A stretch of DNA of 64,000 nt from the NCBI GenBank assembly GCA_963422565.1, contig OY730228.1, positions 930,001 to 994,000 on the forward strand, read 5' to 3'. Below, piece after piece: positions 33,488 to 42,304 of this stretch. This DNA is from G963422565 sp963422565 (GTDB lineage: Bacteria > Pseudomonadota > Alphaproteobacteria > MPNO01). A program made the position numbers and the translations under genes. Under the pieces are notes generated by a model. The model saw only the letters and a program-made list of their open reading frames with translations, was not told the DNA's origin and did not search any database. Each line of letters starts with the position of its first letter. The first letter of the stretch is position 1.

Positions 33488-34018
33488 CTAGACCTTTTCG
33501 ACCTGTGCGTATTCGAGTTCGACCGGCGTCGGCCGCCCGAAAATCGACACGGCGACCTTGAGCCGCGCGCGTTCCTCGTCGATCTCCTCGACCGTGCCGT
33601 TGAACGAGGTGAAGGGGCCGTCGCTGACCCGCACCTGCTCGCCCAGGTCGAAGGTGATCGAAGGCTTCGGCCGCTCCACCCCTTCCTGGACCTGGCGCAG
33701 GATGCGCTGAGCTTCCGATTCGGAGATCGGCGACGGTTTACCGCGCGCGCCGAGAAAACCCGTGACCTTGGGCGTGTCCTTGACCAGATGCCAAGTCCGG
33801 TCGCTCATCTCCATCTTGATCAGCACATAGCCCGGGAAGAATTTGCGGTCGGCGGCGACCTTCGCGCCGCGCCGGATGCGCACGATCTCCTCGGTGGGAA
33901 CCAGCACCTCCTCGTAATGCCCGTCCAGACCCTTCTGCGCGGCCTGCTCGCGGATCGACTGCGCGACCTTGTTCTCGAAGCCCGAATGGACGTGGATCAC
34001 GTACCAGCGCGCCGTCAT
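33488..34018 (-). CDS. nusG: Transcription termination/antitermination factor NusG
   Basis: NusG binds RNA polymerase and links it to Rho or to the ribosome (S10). The 176-residue protein has the NGN domain (MTARWYVIHVHSGFENKVA; FFPGYVLIKMEM) and the C-terminal KOW domain (VSDGPFTSFNGTVEEID). It starts four bases after the secE stop, the standard secE-nusG pair. Confidence 0.98.
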   Translation of the reverse strand: MTARWYVIHVHSGFENKVAQSIREQAAQKGLDGHYEEVLVPTEEIVRIRRGAKVAADRKFFPGYVLIKMEMSDRTWHLVKDTPKVTGFLGARGKPSPISESEAQRILRQVQEGVERPKPSITFDLGEQVRVSDGPFTSFNGTVEEIDEERARLKVAVSIFGRPTPVELEYAQVEKV

Positions 34019-34022
34019 CGAG

Positions 34023-34220
34023 CTAGCCCCCGAGCCCCAGCACGGTGCGCACCGCGACCGACAGGATCTGGTCCATGACGAAGAAGAACAGGGCGGCGAG
34101 AAAAACGAAGATGAACACCATCACCGTTGTAACCGTGGTCTCCTTGCGGCCCGGCCAGGTGACCTTGGCCATCTCGCGGCGGATCTGCTGAACGAATTCG
34201 ATCGGATTGGTCTTGGCCAT
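34023..34220 (-). CDS. secE: Preprotein translocase subunit SecE
   Basis: SecE clamps SecY in the translocon. The start MAKTNPIEFVQQIRREM at 34220 gives 65 residues: the conserved amphipathic helix with KVTWPGRKETTVTT and a single membrane segment (VMVFIFVFLAALFFFVMD). An open frame upstream runs into tRNA-Trp and is rejected. Confidence 0.96.
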   Translation of the reverse strand: MAKTNPIEFVQQIRREMAKVTWPGRKETTVTTVMVFIFVFLAALFFFVMDQILSVAVRTVLGLGG

Positions 34221-34289
34221 TGTCTGCCGCTCTTGTCTTGACGAAAAATCGACGGCGAGCCCCGGTCGTGGCCGAAGCGCCGTTCCGTG

Positions 34290-34365
34290 TGGCAGGAGTG
34301 GAGGGATTCGAACCCCCAACCCCCGGTTTTGGAGACCGGTGCTCTGCCAGTTGAGCTACACTCCT
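34290..34365 (-). tRNA. tRNA-Trp (CCA anticodon)
   Basis: 76 bases including an encoded 3' CCA. Acceptor arms AGGAGTG and CACTCCT pair fully, the discriminator base is G, the anticodon loop reads CTCCAAA with anticodon CCA, and the T arm carries GGTTCGAATCC. It lies between tuf copy 2 and secE, the usual alphaproteobacterial place. Confidence 0.97.
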
Positions 34366-34376
34366 GTCGAGGCGAA

Positions 34377-35595
34377 CGCTCTCGGCGTTTTTGCGGGTCT
34401 ATTCGACGATGGCGGCGACGACGCCGGCGCCAACGGTGCGCCCGCCCTCGCGGATCGCGAAACGCAGACCCTCGTCCATCGCTATCGGCACGATCAACTC
34501 CACATCCATCGACACATTGTCCCCCGGCATCACCATCTCCGTCCCCTCCGACAACACCACCTGACCCGTCACATCCGTCGTCCGAAAATAAAACTGCGGA
34601 CGGTACTTCGTGAAAAACGGCGTGTGACGACCACCCTCCTCCTTCGTCAATATATACGCCTCAGCCTTGAAACGCGTGTGCGGCGTGATCGACCCCGGCC
34701 TCGCCAACACCTGACCACGCTCAACATCCGTCCGACCAACCCCACGAAGAAGACACCCAACATTGTCCCCAGCCTCACCCGAATCCAACAACTTCCGAAA
34801 CATCTCAACACCCGTCACCACCGTCCGAGACGTCTCCTTCAAACCAACAATCTCCACATCCTCCCCAACCTTGATCGCCCCTCGCTCTATACGACCCGTC
34901 ACAACCGTACCACGACCCGATATCGAAAATACATCCTCAATCGGCATCAAAAAAGACAAATCCTTCGGACGCTCAGGCTGCGGTATATACCCGTCCACCC
35001 GCGACATCAACTCCAATATCGACCCCGACTCCTCCTCACCACCCTCCAACGCACGCAACGCAGAACCCCGCACCACAGGTATGTCGTCACCCGGAAAATC
35101 ATAAATCGACAACAACTCCCGTACCTCCAACTCCACAAGATCCAACAACTCCTCGTCATCCACCTGATCAACCTTGTTCATATATACCACTATCGCCGGT
35201 ACACCCACCTGACGCGCCAACAATATATGCTCCCGAGTCTGCGGCATCGGACCATCCGCCGCAGATACCACCAATATCGCTCCATCCATCTGCGCCGCAC
35301 CCGTAATCATGTTCTTCACATAATCCGCATGACCCGGACAATCCACATGCGCATAATGACGCGCCGACGTCTCGTACTCCACATGCGCCGTCGCAATCGT
35401 TATCCCCCGCGCCTTCTCCTCAGGAGCCTTGTCAATCTCGTCATACGCCGTATACGACGCACCACCAGACTCCGACAACACCTTCGTAATCGCCGCCGTC
35501 AACGTCGTCTTACCATGATCCACATGACCAATCGTACCCACATTGCAGTGCGGCTTCCTACGCTCATACCTCAACTTCGACATCACACAGATTCC
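34377..35595. repeat. 1,219-bp direct repeat containing tuf, copy 2
   Basis: Second copy of the block at 18077-19295, offset 16,300 bases. Both copies have the same orientation, so recombination between them would delete or duplicate the 16 kb in between, which includes rpoBC; that should select for conversion rather than crossover. Confidence 0.9.
34399..35583 (-). CDS. tuf: Elongation factor Tu, copy 2 (aberrant codon use)
   Basis: Protein and DNA are identical to copy 1 at 18099-19283, including the C-depleted codon use and the switch back to normal codons in the last 26 codons. The ATG at 35583 is used. It is cotranscribed with tRNA-Tyr and tRNA-Gly upstream and tRNA-Trp, secE and nusG downstream, like tufB of E. 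coli. Two copies raise EF-Tu dosage; identity is presumably kept by gene conversion. Confidence 0.97.
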   Translation of the reverse strand: MSKLRYERRKPHCNVGTIGHVDHGKTTLTAAITKVLSESGGASYTAYDEIDKAPEEKARGITIATAHVEYETSARHYAHVDCPGHADYVKNMITGAAQMDGAILVVSAADGPMPQTREHILLARQVGVPAIVVYMNKVDQVDDEELLDLVELEVRELLSIYDFPGDDIPVVRGSALRALEGGEEESGSILELMSRVDGYIPQPERPKDLSFLMPIEDVFSISGRGTVVTGRIERGAIKVGEDVEIVGLKETSRTVVTGVEMFRKLLDSGEAGDNVGCLLRGVGRTDVERGQVLARPGSITPHTRFKAEAYILTKEEGGRHTPFFTKYRPQFYFRTTDVTGQVVLSEGTEMVMPGDNVSMDVELIVPIAMDEGLRFAIREGGRTVGAGVVAAIVE

Positions 35596-35648
35596 AATTC
35601 AACGTCGTTACTTCAGACTCCGCCGCCGCTGCGGGGGCGGATCGCATG

Positions 35649-35722
35649 TGGAGCGGGTGATGGGAATCGAACCCACACAACCAGCTTGGAAGGCTGGGGC
35701 TCTACCATTGAGCTACACCCGC
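35649..35722 (-). tRNA. tRNA-Gly (TCC anticodon)
   Basis: 74 bases with encoded CCA. Acceptor arms GCGGGTG and CACCCGC pair, the anticodon loop reads CTTCCAA with anticodon TCC, and the T loop has GGTTCGATTCC. It lies 65 bases before tuf copy 2. Confidence 0.97.
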
Positions 35723-35769
35723 GCTGCAACGGCCTCGACTCCCTGCTTCCCGAGAGACCGGCCCGCAGC

Positions 35770-35855
35770 TGGTGGAGGGGGTTGGATTCGAACCAACGTA
35801 GGCAAACGCCAACGGGTTTACAGCCCGTCCCCTTTAACCACTCGGGCACCCCTCC
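35770..35855 (-). tRNA. tRNA-Tyr (GTA anticodon)
   Basis: 86 bases with encoded CCA and a long variable arm, as expected for bacterial tRNA-Tyr. Acceptor arms GGAGGGG and CCCCTCC pair, the anticodon is GTA within CTGTAAA, and the T arm has GGTTCGAATCC. It is the first gene after the promoter at 35900-35928. Confidence 0.97.
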
Positions 35856-35899
35856 GGTTGGTCTTCCACCGGATCCGCCAACAGGCCGACGGTCGAGAG

Positions 35900-35928
35900 C
35901 ACATAAGGCTTGCACCGCGCCTTGTCAA
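35900..35928 (-). promoter_or_regulatory. Sigma70-type promoter of the tRNA-Tyr - tuf - secE operon
   Basis: On the minus strand, a perfect -35 TTGACA (35923-35928) and a -10 TATGTG (35900-35905) are 17 bases apart, about 45 bases upstream of tRNA-Tyr. It is placed to drive tRNA-Tyr, tRNA-Gly, tuf copy 2, tRNA-Trp, secE and nusG, and possibly rplKAJL-rpoBC, since no other clear promoter is seen before rpoC. Confidence 0.8.
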
Positions 35929-36022
35929 CGTCTCAAGGCACGGATTGACCTGCCTCCGATCAGCGAGATCGCCATGCAGGATGATTCGTCTATCCGCTTG
36001 CCTCGGGACTATAGATGGGCCG

Positions 36023-36838
36023 ATGACATTGCGCAAGACCGATCACGGCGGACATGCCCCCTCCCGCCGCGGAGCCAAGGCCGGGTCCTACTGGCTCTGG
36101 GGCCGCCACGCTGTCGCCGCGGCCCTGGCGAACCCCGGCCGCAAGGTCCGGCGCCATCTGGCGCTCTCCGGGTCTTCGGACGGCCCGACCGAGATCGTCT
36201 CCCGCCAAGCCCTCGAGCGGATATTGCCGGAGGGCGCGATCCATCAGGGGACGGCGATCCTCGTCGAGCCGCTTCCGGCAGCGGATCTCGACGAGATCTG
36301 CCGCCGCGCCCAGGCGCGTCGCCGGGCGGCGGTGGTGGTCCTCGACCGCGTCCAGGACCCGCGCAACGCCGGCGCCGTACTCCGCAGCGCCGCCGCGCTG
36401 GGCGCGGTCGGCGTCGTCGTGCCCGACCGCCACGCGCCGCGCGAGACAGGAGTCCTCGCCAAGGCGGCGTCGGGCGCGCTGGAGACGGTGCCCCTCGCCC
36501 GGGTCCCCAACCTCCGCCGAGCGCTGGTCCGGATGCAGGAGGCCGGGTTCTGGTGCGCGGGCCTCGATCCCGATGCGGAGGTGGTCCTGAACTCGGCCGC
36601 GCTGCCCGACCGCACGGGGATCGTCCTCGGCGCCGAAGGGCGCGGGCTCCGCAGGCTGACGGCGGAGAGCTGCGACGCGCTGCTCCGCATCCCGGTCGCG
36701 GCCGGCATCGCGAGCCTCAACGTCGCGGCGGCGGCAGCGATCGCACTCTACGCCCATGCCGGCGGCGGTTCCCGGTCGACCGCGGAATACCGGGGTCGGG
36801 ACGACCGAGTTCGGACAGATGCGAGACGCGGGCCTTGA
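36023..36838 (+). CDS. rlmB: SpoU/TrmH-family rRNA 2'-O-methyltransferase (RlmB type)
   Basis: Probably methylates the ribose of a 23S rRNA guanosine using SAM. The 271-residue protein has an N-terminal substrate-binding domain (YWLWGRHAVAAALANPGR) and the three SPOUT motifs: VVVLDRVQDPRNAGAVLR, GIVLGAEGRGL and IPVAAGIASLNVAAAAAIAL. It starts at the ATG at 36023, after a possible -10 TATAGA at 36010-36015 without a good -35. It is one of few plus-strand genes and runs convergent to the UbiD-type gene. RlmB is the best guess; TrmH-family relatives with other targets cannot be excluded. Confidence 0.85.
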   Translation: MTLRKTDHGGHAPSRRGAKAGSYWLWGRHAVAAALANPGRKVRRHLALSGSSDGPTEIVSRQALERILPEGAIHQGTAILVEPLPAADLDEICRRAQARRRAAVVVLDRVQDPRNAGAVLRSAAALGAVGVVVPDRHAPRETGVLAKAASGALETVPLARVPNLRRALVRMQEAGFWCAGLDPDAEVVLNSAALPDRTGIVLGAEGRGLRRLTAESCDALLRIPVAAGIASLNVAAAAAIALYAHAGGGSRSTAEYRGRDDRVRTDARRGP

Positions 36839-36940
36839 GTCGGGATATCGCCGATGCCGACATGCAAAGGCTACGAAGAGCGCCCTTCTCGGTACGATCG
36901 TCGCACAGCGCGAGTCGCACGGCTCGACCGACGGCACGTA

Positions 36941-38362
36941 TTACGGCAATACGCTCCGCCACTTCTCCCGCATCCGCGCGTCGAGTTCCGGACTGGACCG
37001 GGCGACGATCGGAAAACTGTCGCGGCGGTTGAACGGGCGGCATGCGTCGATCACCACGCGGGCGTTGCGCGGGTCGTCCCGGGCGTAGGCCATCGGATCG
37101 AGATGGGTGCTCCAGCAGCCGCGCAGCACCTCCATCCCCTCGCGCGGGTCGAAGCGGGTGCACATCGCCCAGACGACATCGTTCATATTCGCCGGATCGA
37201 TGTCGTCGTCGACCACCACCACCCAGCGGTTGGCATAGGCCCCGGCATGGCATTGCGAGGCGATCAGCCCGGCCTGTTTGGAATGGCCGCCATACATCTG
37301 CCGGATCGCGACGGTCAGCCACATCCGCGAGCCGCCCGCCTCATGCGCCCACACGCCCTTGACCTCGGGGACGCCGGCCGCCTCGAGCTGGTTCCACACC
37401 GCCCCGCAGCGATAGGTGCCGCGGAAGAACGTGTCGTCGTTGGGCGGAACCGCGGGGATCGCACCGAGCAAAATCGGGGCGTCGCGATGCATCATTGAGG
37501 CAATGCGGATCGCCGGTTCGGGGCGCTGTCCGCCGGCATAGTAGCCGGTCCACTCGCCGAGCGGCCCCTCGTCGACGAGATCGTCGGGACGCACCCAACC
37601 CTCGAAGGCGATCTCCGCGTTCGCCGGGATCGGCAGGCCGGTATGCGGACCGTTGATCACCTCCACCGACTCGCCGAGCACGCCGCCGGCGGCATCGTAT
37701 TCGTTCCTGCCGTATGGGATCTCGAGCCCGGCGATGGTGAACAGCGCCGGATGCATGCCGACGACCACGACGATCGGGCAGGGCTCGCCGCGTTCGTGGT
37801 AGCGGCGCATGATCAGGTTCCCGTGCTTGCCCTTGGAGGTCATGACCGACGCGATCTTCGAACCGTGCGCCTGGACGCGGTAGGCGCCGTAATTGATCCA
37901 GCCGGTATCCGGATCCTTCATGACCACCATGCAGCCGGTACCGATATAGCGGCCGCCGTCATGCTCGTGCCATTTGGGGGTCGGGATCCTGTCGATATCG
38001 ACCGCATCGCCCTCCCAATAGTTCTCCATCACGGCGCCGCCGTTGACGACGGTGGGCGGGATCGCGGGCGCTCCCTTCATATAGTCGCGCCAGTAGCGGA
38101 TGAGCTCCATCTCGGAGGCGTCGGCCGGCAGGCCGAGCGTGATATTGATCCGCGGAACCGAGGTCAGCAGGTTGGAGAGCACCCGGTAGCCCTTGGCGTG
38201 GCCCGGGATGTCGTCGAACATCACCGCCGGGTTGCCCATCCGGCGTTGATAGATGTCGGTTATGCCGCCGATCTCTTCCGCGCAGTCGGCGCCGGAGACC
38301 CGCCGCAGCTCGCCCGCGGCGTCGATCTCCGCGATCCAGTCCCTCAGATCCCGGTTCGCCAT
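36941..38362 (-). CDS. UbiD-family prenylated-FMN decarboxylase
   Basis: Predicted reversible (de)carboxylase of an aromatic, heteroaromatic or alpha,beta-unsaturated acid, using prenylated FMN supplied by a UbiX that is not in this window. The 473-residue product has the UbiD fold signatures INYGAYRVQ and EGPLGEWTGYY. Arg162, Glu265 and Glu270 match in kind and spacing the Arg-Glu-Glu catalytic set of the ferulate decarboxylase Fdc1 (R173, E277, E282). The ATG at 38362 overlaps the stop of the coxL-like gene by one base, so it is cotranslated with the molybdenum hydroxylase. It is not necessarily the ubiquinone-pathway UbiD: operon context points to catabolism. Confidence 0.88.
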   Translation of the reverse strand: MANRDLRDWIAEIDAAGELRRVSGADCAEEIGGITDIYQRRMGNPAVMFDDIPGHAKGYRVLSNLLTSVPRINITLGLPADASEMELIRYWRDYMKGAPAIPPTVVNGGAVMENYWEGDAVDIDRIPTPKWHEHDGGRYIGTGCMVVMKDPDTGWINYGAYRVQAHGSKIASVMTSKGKHGNLIMRRYHERGEPCPIVVVVGMHPALFTIAGLEIPYGRNEYDAAGGVLGESVEVINGPHTGLPIPANAEIAFEGWVRPDDLVDEGPLGEWTGYYAGGQRPEPAIRIASMMHRDAPILLGAIPAVPPNDDTFFRGTYRCGAVWNQLEAAGVPEVKGVWAHEAGGSRMWLTVAIRQMYGGHSKQAGLIASQCHAGAYANRWVVVVDDDIDPANMNDVVWAMCTRFDPREGMEVLRGCWSTHLDPMAYARDDPRNARVVIDACRPFNRRDSFPIVARSSPELDARMREKWRSVLP

Positions 38363-40674
38363 CACCCTCCTCCAATCCGCCCGCCGCCTCTATACGGTCG
38401 GGATTTCAGTATGGTTCGAAGCCGCTGCGGTGTCACCGGCAGCCGGGTCACCGCGATCCCGCGGCCGAGCGCAGCGTCGACGGCGGCGGCGACCGCCGCC
38501 CCGGCGGCGTTGATTCCGCCCTCGCCGGCGCCCTTGACGCCGAGCCCGTTGAACGGGCTCGGTGCGTCCTCGGTCAGCAGCACCTCGATCGCCGGCGCCT
38601 CGGCCAGGGTCGGCATCAGATAGTCGGCCAAAGTCACCGACAGCGGCGCGCCGCTCGAATCGTAGCGGAACTCCTCGTAGAGCGCGCCGCCGATGCCCTG
38701 AAGGCAGCCGCCCTGGAGCTGCCCCTCGACCATCATCGGGTTGACCGCGCGGCCGACATCGTAGGCGATCAGGAAACGCTCGACCCGGGCCTCCCCGGTC
38801 CCTGCATCGACCCGCACCACGGCGATGTGGACCCCGTAGGGGTAGACCATCCGGTCGGTGCGGAACCAGCCCTCGGCGGCGAGGCCGGGCCCGGGCCCGA
38901 GGGCGCGGGAAATCCCGGCCAGCGAAACCGACGCTCCGCCGTCGCCGCGGACCACGAACCCGTCGACGATGTCGAGCAGGTCCGCCGGTGTCTGCAACAG
39001 CTCCGCGGCGGTCTCGATGACACGGCCGCGCAGCGTCTCGGCGGCGATCCGGGTGGCCTCGCCGATCATTACCGTAGCGCGCGAGGAATGCGCGCCGCCG
39101 CCATAGGGAATCGCGTCCGTGCGGCCATGGACCACCCGCACGCTGCGATAGTCCACGCCCAGGGTGCCGGCGCAGATCTGCGCCATCGCGGTCGCGAAGC
39201 CCTGGCCGAGCGCCGCGCCGCCGGTCAGAAGCTCGATCGCCCCGGCGCCGTCGACCCGCAGCCGCACCCCGTCAGCGGGGCCGGGGGCGCTCTTCTCGAC
39301 GAACATCGCGAGTCCCGCGCCCACGCGCTCGCCGGCCGCGCGCCGGGCGGCAAGGCCGGCCTGGAGCGACTCCCAGCCCGCGCGCTCCAGCGCGGCATCG
39401 AGCAGCCGCCGATAGTCCCCGGAATCGTAGACCACCTCGTGGTCGATCACCTCCACGCCGAGCCCGTAGGGCATGTCCGCCGCCGCCAGCAGGTTGCGGC
39501 GTCTGACCTCCACCGGGTCGAGGCCGAGCCGGTCGGCGACGGCATCCATCAGCCGCTCGCGAACGAAGCTCCCCTCGTAGCGGCCGGGGGCGCGGTAGGT
39601 GGCCGCCGGCGTCTTGTTGGTCAGCCGCACATGGCCGGTCACCGAGAACGCGGGCACCCGGTAGGGTCCGATCACCATCCCCGCCGTCATGTCGGGGACG
39701 CGCACGCCGTGGGTGCGGATATAGGCCCCCTGGTCGTGCCAGAACCGGTGGTCGATCCCCCGGAGCCGGCCGTCGGCGTCCACCGCCGCGCGGATGCGAT
39801 GGCTCTGCTCGCGGGACTGGTTGGCCGCTTGCAGATGCTCCCAGCGATCCTCGATCCACTTCACCGGCCGGCCCAGGCGAAGCGCGGCGATGCAGATCAG
39901 ATAGTCCTCGGGGTAGAGTTCGCCGCGCACCCCGAACCCGCCGCCGATATGGGTCTCGTAGAGCTGTACCGAAGAGGGCGGCCGGCCGAGGGCACGGGCG
40001 AGCTGGTCACGGTTGAAATGCGGCCGCTTGGTCGCTCCGTGCAGCTCCAGCATGTCGCGGGCCGAGTCGTGGCGGGCGATACCGCCCCTGGTCTCGAGCG
40101 GTACCGCGGAATGGCGGCCGATGCGGAGATCGAGTTCGACGACCGCATGGGCCGCGGCGAACGCGGCCTCGAGATCGCCGCGCGCCTTGCGGAGGACATG
40201 TGCTTCCGTGCCCCGCTCCGCGTCGAACGCCGCCGGCGGCGCCTCGGCGTCGAGCAGCGGCGGCAAGGGATCGACGGTCAGAACCACCCGTTCGGCGGCG
40301 TCCTCCGCGCGATAAGGGTCGTCGGCGAACACCGCCGCGACCGGCTCGCCGACATAGCGCACGACGCGGTCGGCGAGGATCGGCTGACGATAGGGTTCGA
40401 GTCCGCGCACGCGGGTCGGGCGGAAGGCGATCGGCCCGATACCGCCGAGATCGGCCGCGGTCCACAGCGCGGTCACCCCGGGGGCGCGGCGCGCATCCTC
40501 GATCCGAATCGCGGCGATCCGCGCGTGCGCATGGTCCGAACGTACAACCCGCATATGGAGCTGGTGCGGAAAGGACAGATCGGCCACGAAACGGCCCCTG
40601 CCGGCGACCAGCGGCCCGTCTTCGAGCCGGGCGACGCGGCGGCCGATGATGCCGGGACCGGGCGCGGCGCTCAC
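38362..40674 (-). CDS. Molybdenum hydroxylase large subunit (xanthine oxidase/CoxL family)
   Basis: Large subunit that would carry the molybdopterin cofactor and hydroxylate an aldehyde or heterocyclic carbon with water-derived oxygen. The GTG start at 40674 overlaps the small-subunit stop (GTGA); 770 residues is normal. Seen are GGGFGVRGE at 244-252, TYRAPGRYE at 359-367 and the catalytic Glu718 in GVKGAGEGG. The active-site loop is not the AYXCSFR of true CO dehydrogenase, so CO is not the substrate. Small and medium subunits follow upstream in the order coxM-coxS-coxL, then the UbiD gene. Substrate unknown; an N-heteroaromatic or aldehyde is the family expectation. Confidence 0.9.
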   Translation of the reverse strand: MSAAPGPGIIGRRVARLEDGPLVAGRGRFVADLSFPHQLHMRVVRSDHAHARIAAIRIEDARRAPGVTALWTAADLGGIGPIAFRPTRVRGLEPYRQPILADRVVRYVGEPVAAVFADDPYRAEDAAERVVLTVDPLPPLLDAEAPPAAFDAERGTEAHVLRKARGDLEAAFAAAHAVVELDLRIGRHSAVPLETRGGIARHDSARDMLELHGATKRPHFNRDQLARALGRPPSSVQLYETHIGGGFGVRGELYPEDYLICIAALRLGRPVKWIEDRWEHLQAANQSREQSHRIRAAVDADGRLRGIDHRFWHDQGAYIRTHGVRVPDMTAGMVIGPYRVPAFSVTGHVRLTNKTPAATYRAPGRYEGSFVRERLMDAVADRLGLDPVEVRRRNLLAAADMPYGLGVEVIDHEVVYDSGDYRRLLDAALERAGWESLQAGLAARRAAGERVGAGLAMFVEKSAPGPADGVRLRVDGAGAIELLTGGAALGQGFATAMAQICAGTLGVDYRSVRVVHGRTDAIPYGGGAHSSRATVMIGEATRIAAETLRGRVIETAAELLQTPADLLDIVDGFVVRGDGGASVSLAGISRALGPGPGLAAEGWFRTDRMVYPYGVHIAVVRVDAGTGEARVERFLIAYDVGRAVNPMMVEGQLQGGCLQGIGGALYEEFRYDSSGAPLSVTLADYLMPTLAEAPAIEVLLTEDAPSPFNGLGVKGAGEGGINAAGAAVAAAVDAALGRGIAVTRLPVTPQRLRTILKSRPYRGGGRIGGG

Positions 40675-41156
40675 CGCGGCCGGCCCGCCATCTCGGCCGC
40701 CGCCGCCTTGACCGCCTCGAGGATGTTGGCGTAGCCGGTGCAGCGGCAGAGATTGGCCGACAGCAGCTCGCGCAGCTCCGCCTCGCCGATTTCCGGGTCG
40801 CGCTCCAGCACCCCGGCGGCGAGCATCAGAAAGCCGGGCGTGCAGTAGCCGCACTGAAGCGCGTGATGGTCGATGAAGGCGCGCTGGAGCGGATGCAGAG
40901 TCTCGCCGTCGGCGAGGCCCTCGACGGTGCGCAGCGCGGCGCCGCCGGCCTGGACGGCGAACATCAGACAGGACCGGATCGGCGCGCCGTCGAGAAGGAT
41001 CGTGCAAGCCCCGCATACGCCGTGCTCGCAACCCAGATGAGTCCCCGTGAGGCCGCAATCCTCCCGGATCACGTCGGCAAGGGTCCGCCGCGGCTCGACC
41101 TCGACCACATGGGGCCGGCCGTTGACCGTAAACGCGACCGTGACCCGCCCGCTCAC
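40671..41156 (-). CDS. Molybdenum hydroxylase small [2Fe-2S] subunit (CoxS type)
   Basis: Electron-transfer subunit with two [2Fe-2S] clusters. In 161 residues it has the plant-ferredoxin-type cysteines Cys43, Cys48, Cys51 and Cys63 and the second cluster Cys102, Cys105, Cys137 and Cys139 (QCGYCTPG and LCRCTGY). The GTG start at 41156 overlaps the medium-subunit stop by four bases. A long open frame upstream is the shadow of coxM. Confidence 0.95.
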   Translation of the reverse strand: MSGRVTVAFTVNGRPHVVEVEPRRTLADVIREDCGLTGTHLGCEHGVCGACTILLDGAPIRSCLMFAVQAGGAALRTVEGLADGETLHPLQRAFIDHHALQCGYCTPGFLMLAAGVLERDPEIGEAELRELLSANLCRCTGYANILEAVKAAAAEMAGRPR

Positions 41157-42010
41157 GCCGCCGCCCGCTGCAAGGCCCGGAGCACCATCACCTCGGCGAG
41201 CTCGCGGCGATAGGCCGCATCGGCCTGGCCGTCGACCATGGGATCGACGGTCGCGGCGGCGGCGGCGGCGGCGGCGGCCAGAGACGCCGGGTCCGGCGGC
41301 CTGCCGAGGAGGGCGGCCTCGGCCTCGGCGCAGCGCCGCGGGCGCCCCTCGACCCCGCCGAGGCCGATCCTGGGCTCCACGACCGCGCCGTCCTTCAGGC
41401 GAAACAGGGCGAGCGCCATCGCCAGCGCGTAATCGCCCGCCCGGCGCGAGAACTCGCAGAACCCCCAGCGCGTGTCGGGCGCGAGCAGGGGAAGTCGGGC
41501 GGCGACCAGCAGCTCGTCTTCGGCAAGCGCCGTGACCATCGCCCATTCGAAGAATTGTTCGGCCGGGATGCTGCGCCGGCCGGCGACGCTCCGCGCCGTC
41601 ATCTCTGCGCCGAGGGTAGCGGCGACCAGGCACCATTCGGAGGCCGGGTCCGCATGGGCGAGGCTGCCGCAGAACGTGCCGCGGGTGCGGATCGGCAGAT
41701 GCGCGACATGCCGGACGACGGCGGACATCAGCGCTCCGAGCGGCCCGGCAGCGACCGGATCGTGGAAGGCCGCGTGCCGGGCGGTGGCGCCGACGGTGAG
41801 AACCCCGTCCGTCGCCGAGATGCGCCCGAGCTCCGCGATCCGGTTGATATCGACCAGATGGGGCGGACGCGCCAAGCGGAACGCCATCGCCGGCGCGAGG
41901 CTCTGCCCGCCGGCGAGCACACGCCCCCCCTCGGGCGCGACCTCGCCGAGCAGAGCGACGGTCTCGGCAACCGTGTCCGGGGCATGATACTCGAACGGCG
42001 CGGGTTTCAT
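41153..42010 (-). CDS. Molybdenum hydroxylase medium FAD subunit (CoxM type)
   Basis: FAD-binding subunit passing electrons from the Fe-S clusters to the acceptor. The 285-residue product has the FAD motifs AGGQSLAPAM (33-42) and TRGTFCGSLAHADPASEW, and begins MKPAPFEYHAPDTV, as usual. It is the first gene of the coxM-S-L-ubiD operon; the three downstream genes are joined by 4-, 4- and 1-base overlaps. A TATAAC element lies eight bases before the ATG. Confidence 0.95.
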   Translation of the reverse strand: MKPAPFEYHAPDTVAETVALLGEVAPEGGRVLAGGQSLAPAMAFRLARPPHLVDINRIAELGRISATDGVLTVGATARHAAFHDPVAAGPLGALMSAVVRHVAHLPIRTRGTFCGSLAHADPASEWCLVAATLGAEMTARSVAGRRSIPAEQFFEWAMVTALAEDELLVAARLPLLAPDTRWGFCEFSRRAGDYALAMALALFRLKDGAVVEPRIGLGGVEGRPRRCAEAEAALLGRPPDPASLAAAAAAAAATVDPMVDGQADAAYRRELAEVMVLRALQRAAA

Positions 42011-42018
42011 CGCCGCGG

Positions 42019-42024
42019 GTTATA
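42019..42024 (-). promoter_or_regulatory. Possible -10 element of the coxM operon
   Basis: TATAAC on the minus strand, eight bases before the coxM ATG. No good -35 box at the right spacing is found. If used, the transcript would be leaderless or nearly so. Confidence 0.3.
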
Positions 42025-42269
42025 GCGCAGCGCGCCGAGGCAGGCGAAACGCCAGCGGGCCGGCGGCCGGGACATGGAGTCCTGTGCCGACCCGGGTCGT
42101 CTCGACGCCGGGGGAGTCGCGAGCCGTCATCGACGCCCCGGACGGCCGCTTTAAGACCGTCGAGAAGAGGGCAAACCGGGAACGCGGGGACCGGGGAGCG
42201 GTAGGAACCTCCTCCCGGTCCCTCGGCCCGGTGCGCCGCGGTTCCGAACGTCCCGACCGGGACGGCCGG

Positions 42270-42299
42270 TTGACGGTTCCGGCGCCCGCTCCGCATAGT
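42270..42299 (+). promoter_or_regulatory. Candidate promoter of the small ORF, leaderless
   Basis: A -35 TTGACG (42270-42275) and a -10 CATAGT (42294-42299) are 18 bases apart. The ATG of the small ORF is only five bases beyond the -10, so the predicted transcription start falls on the start codon. This would drive the small ORF and the ornithine-cyclodeaminase-family gene. Confidence 0.5.
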
Positions 42300-42304
42300 G
42301 CCTT

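Larger units (their letters stand above)
42011..42304. other. Divergent regulatory region between coxM-type and small ORF
   Basis: A 294-base region between two divergent transcription units without a supported gene. It carries the plus-strand promoter candidate at 42270-42299 and a possible minus-strand -10 (TATAAC, 42019-42024) without a clear -35. No regulator gene lies beside it, so control of the cluster must come from elsewhere. Confidence 0.4.

Noticed and set aside
38362..42010. Aerobic carbon-monoxide dehydrogenase
   Set aside because: The large subunit lacks the AYXCSFR active-site loop of true CO dehydrogenase; only the family architecture is shared.
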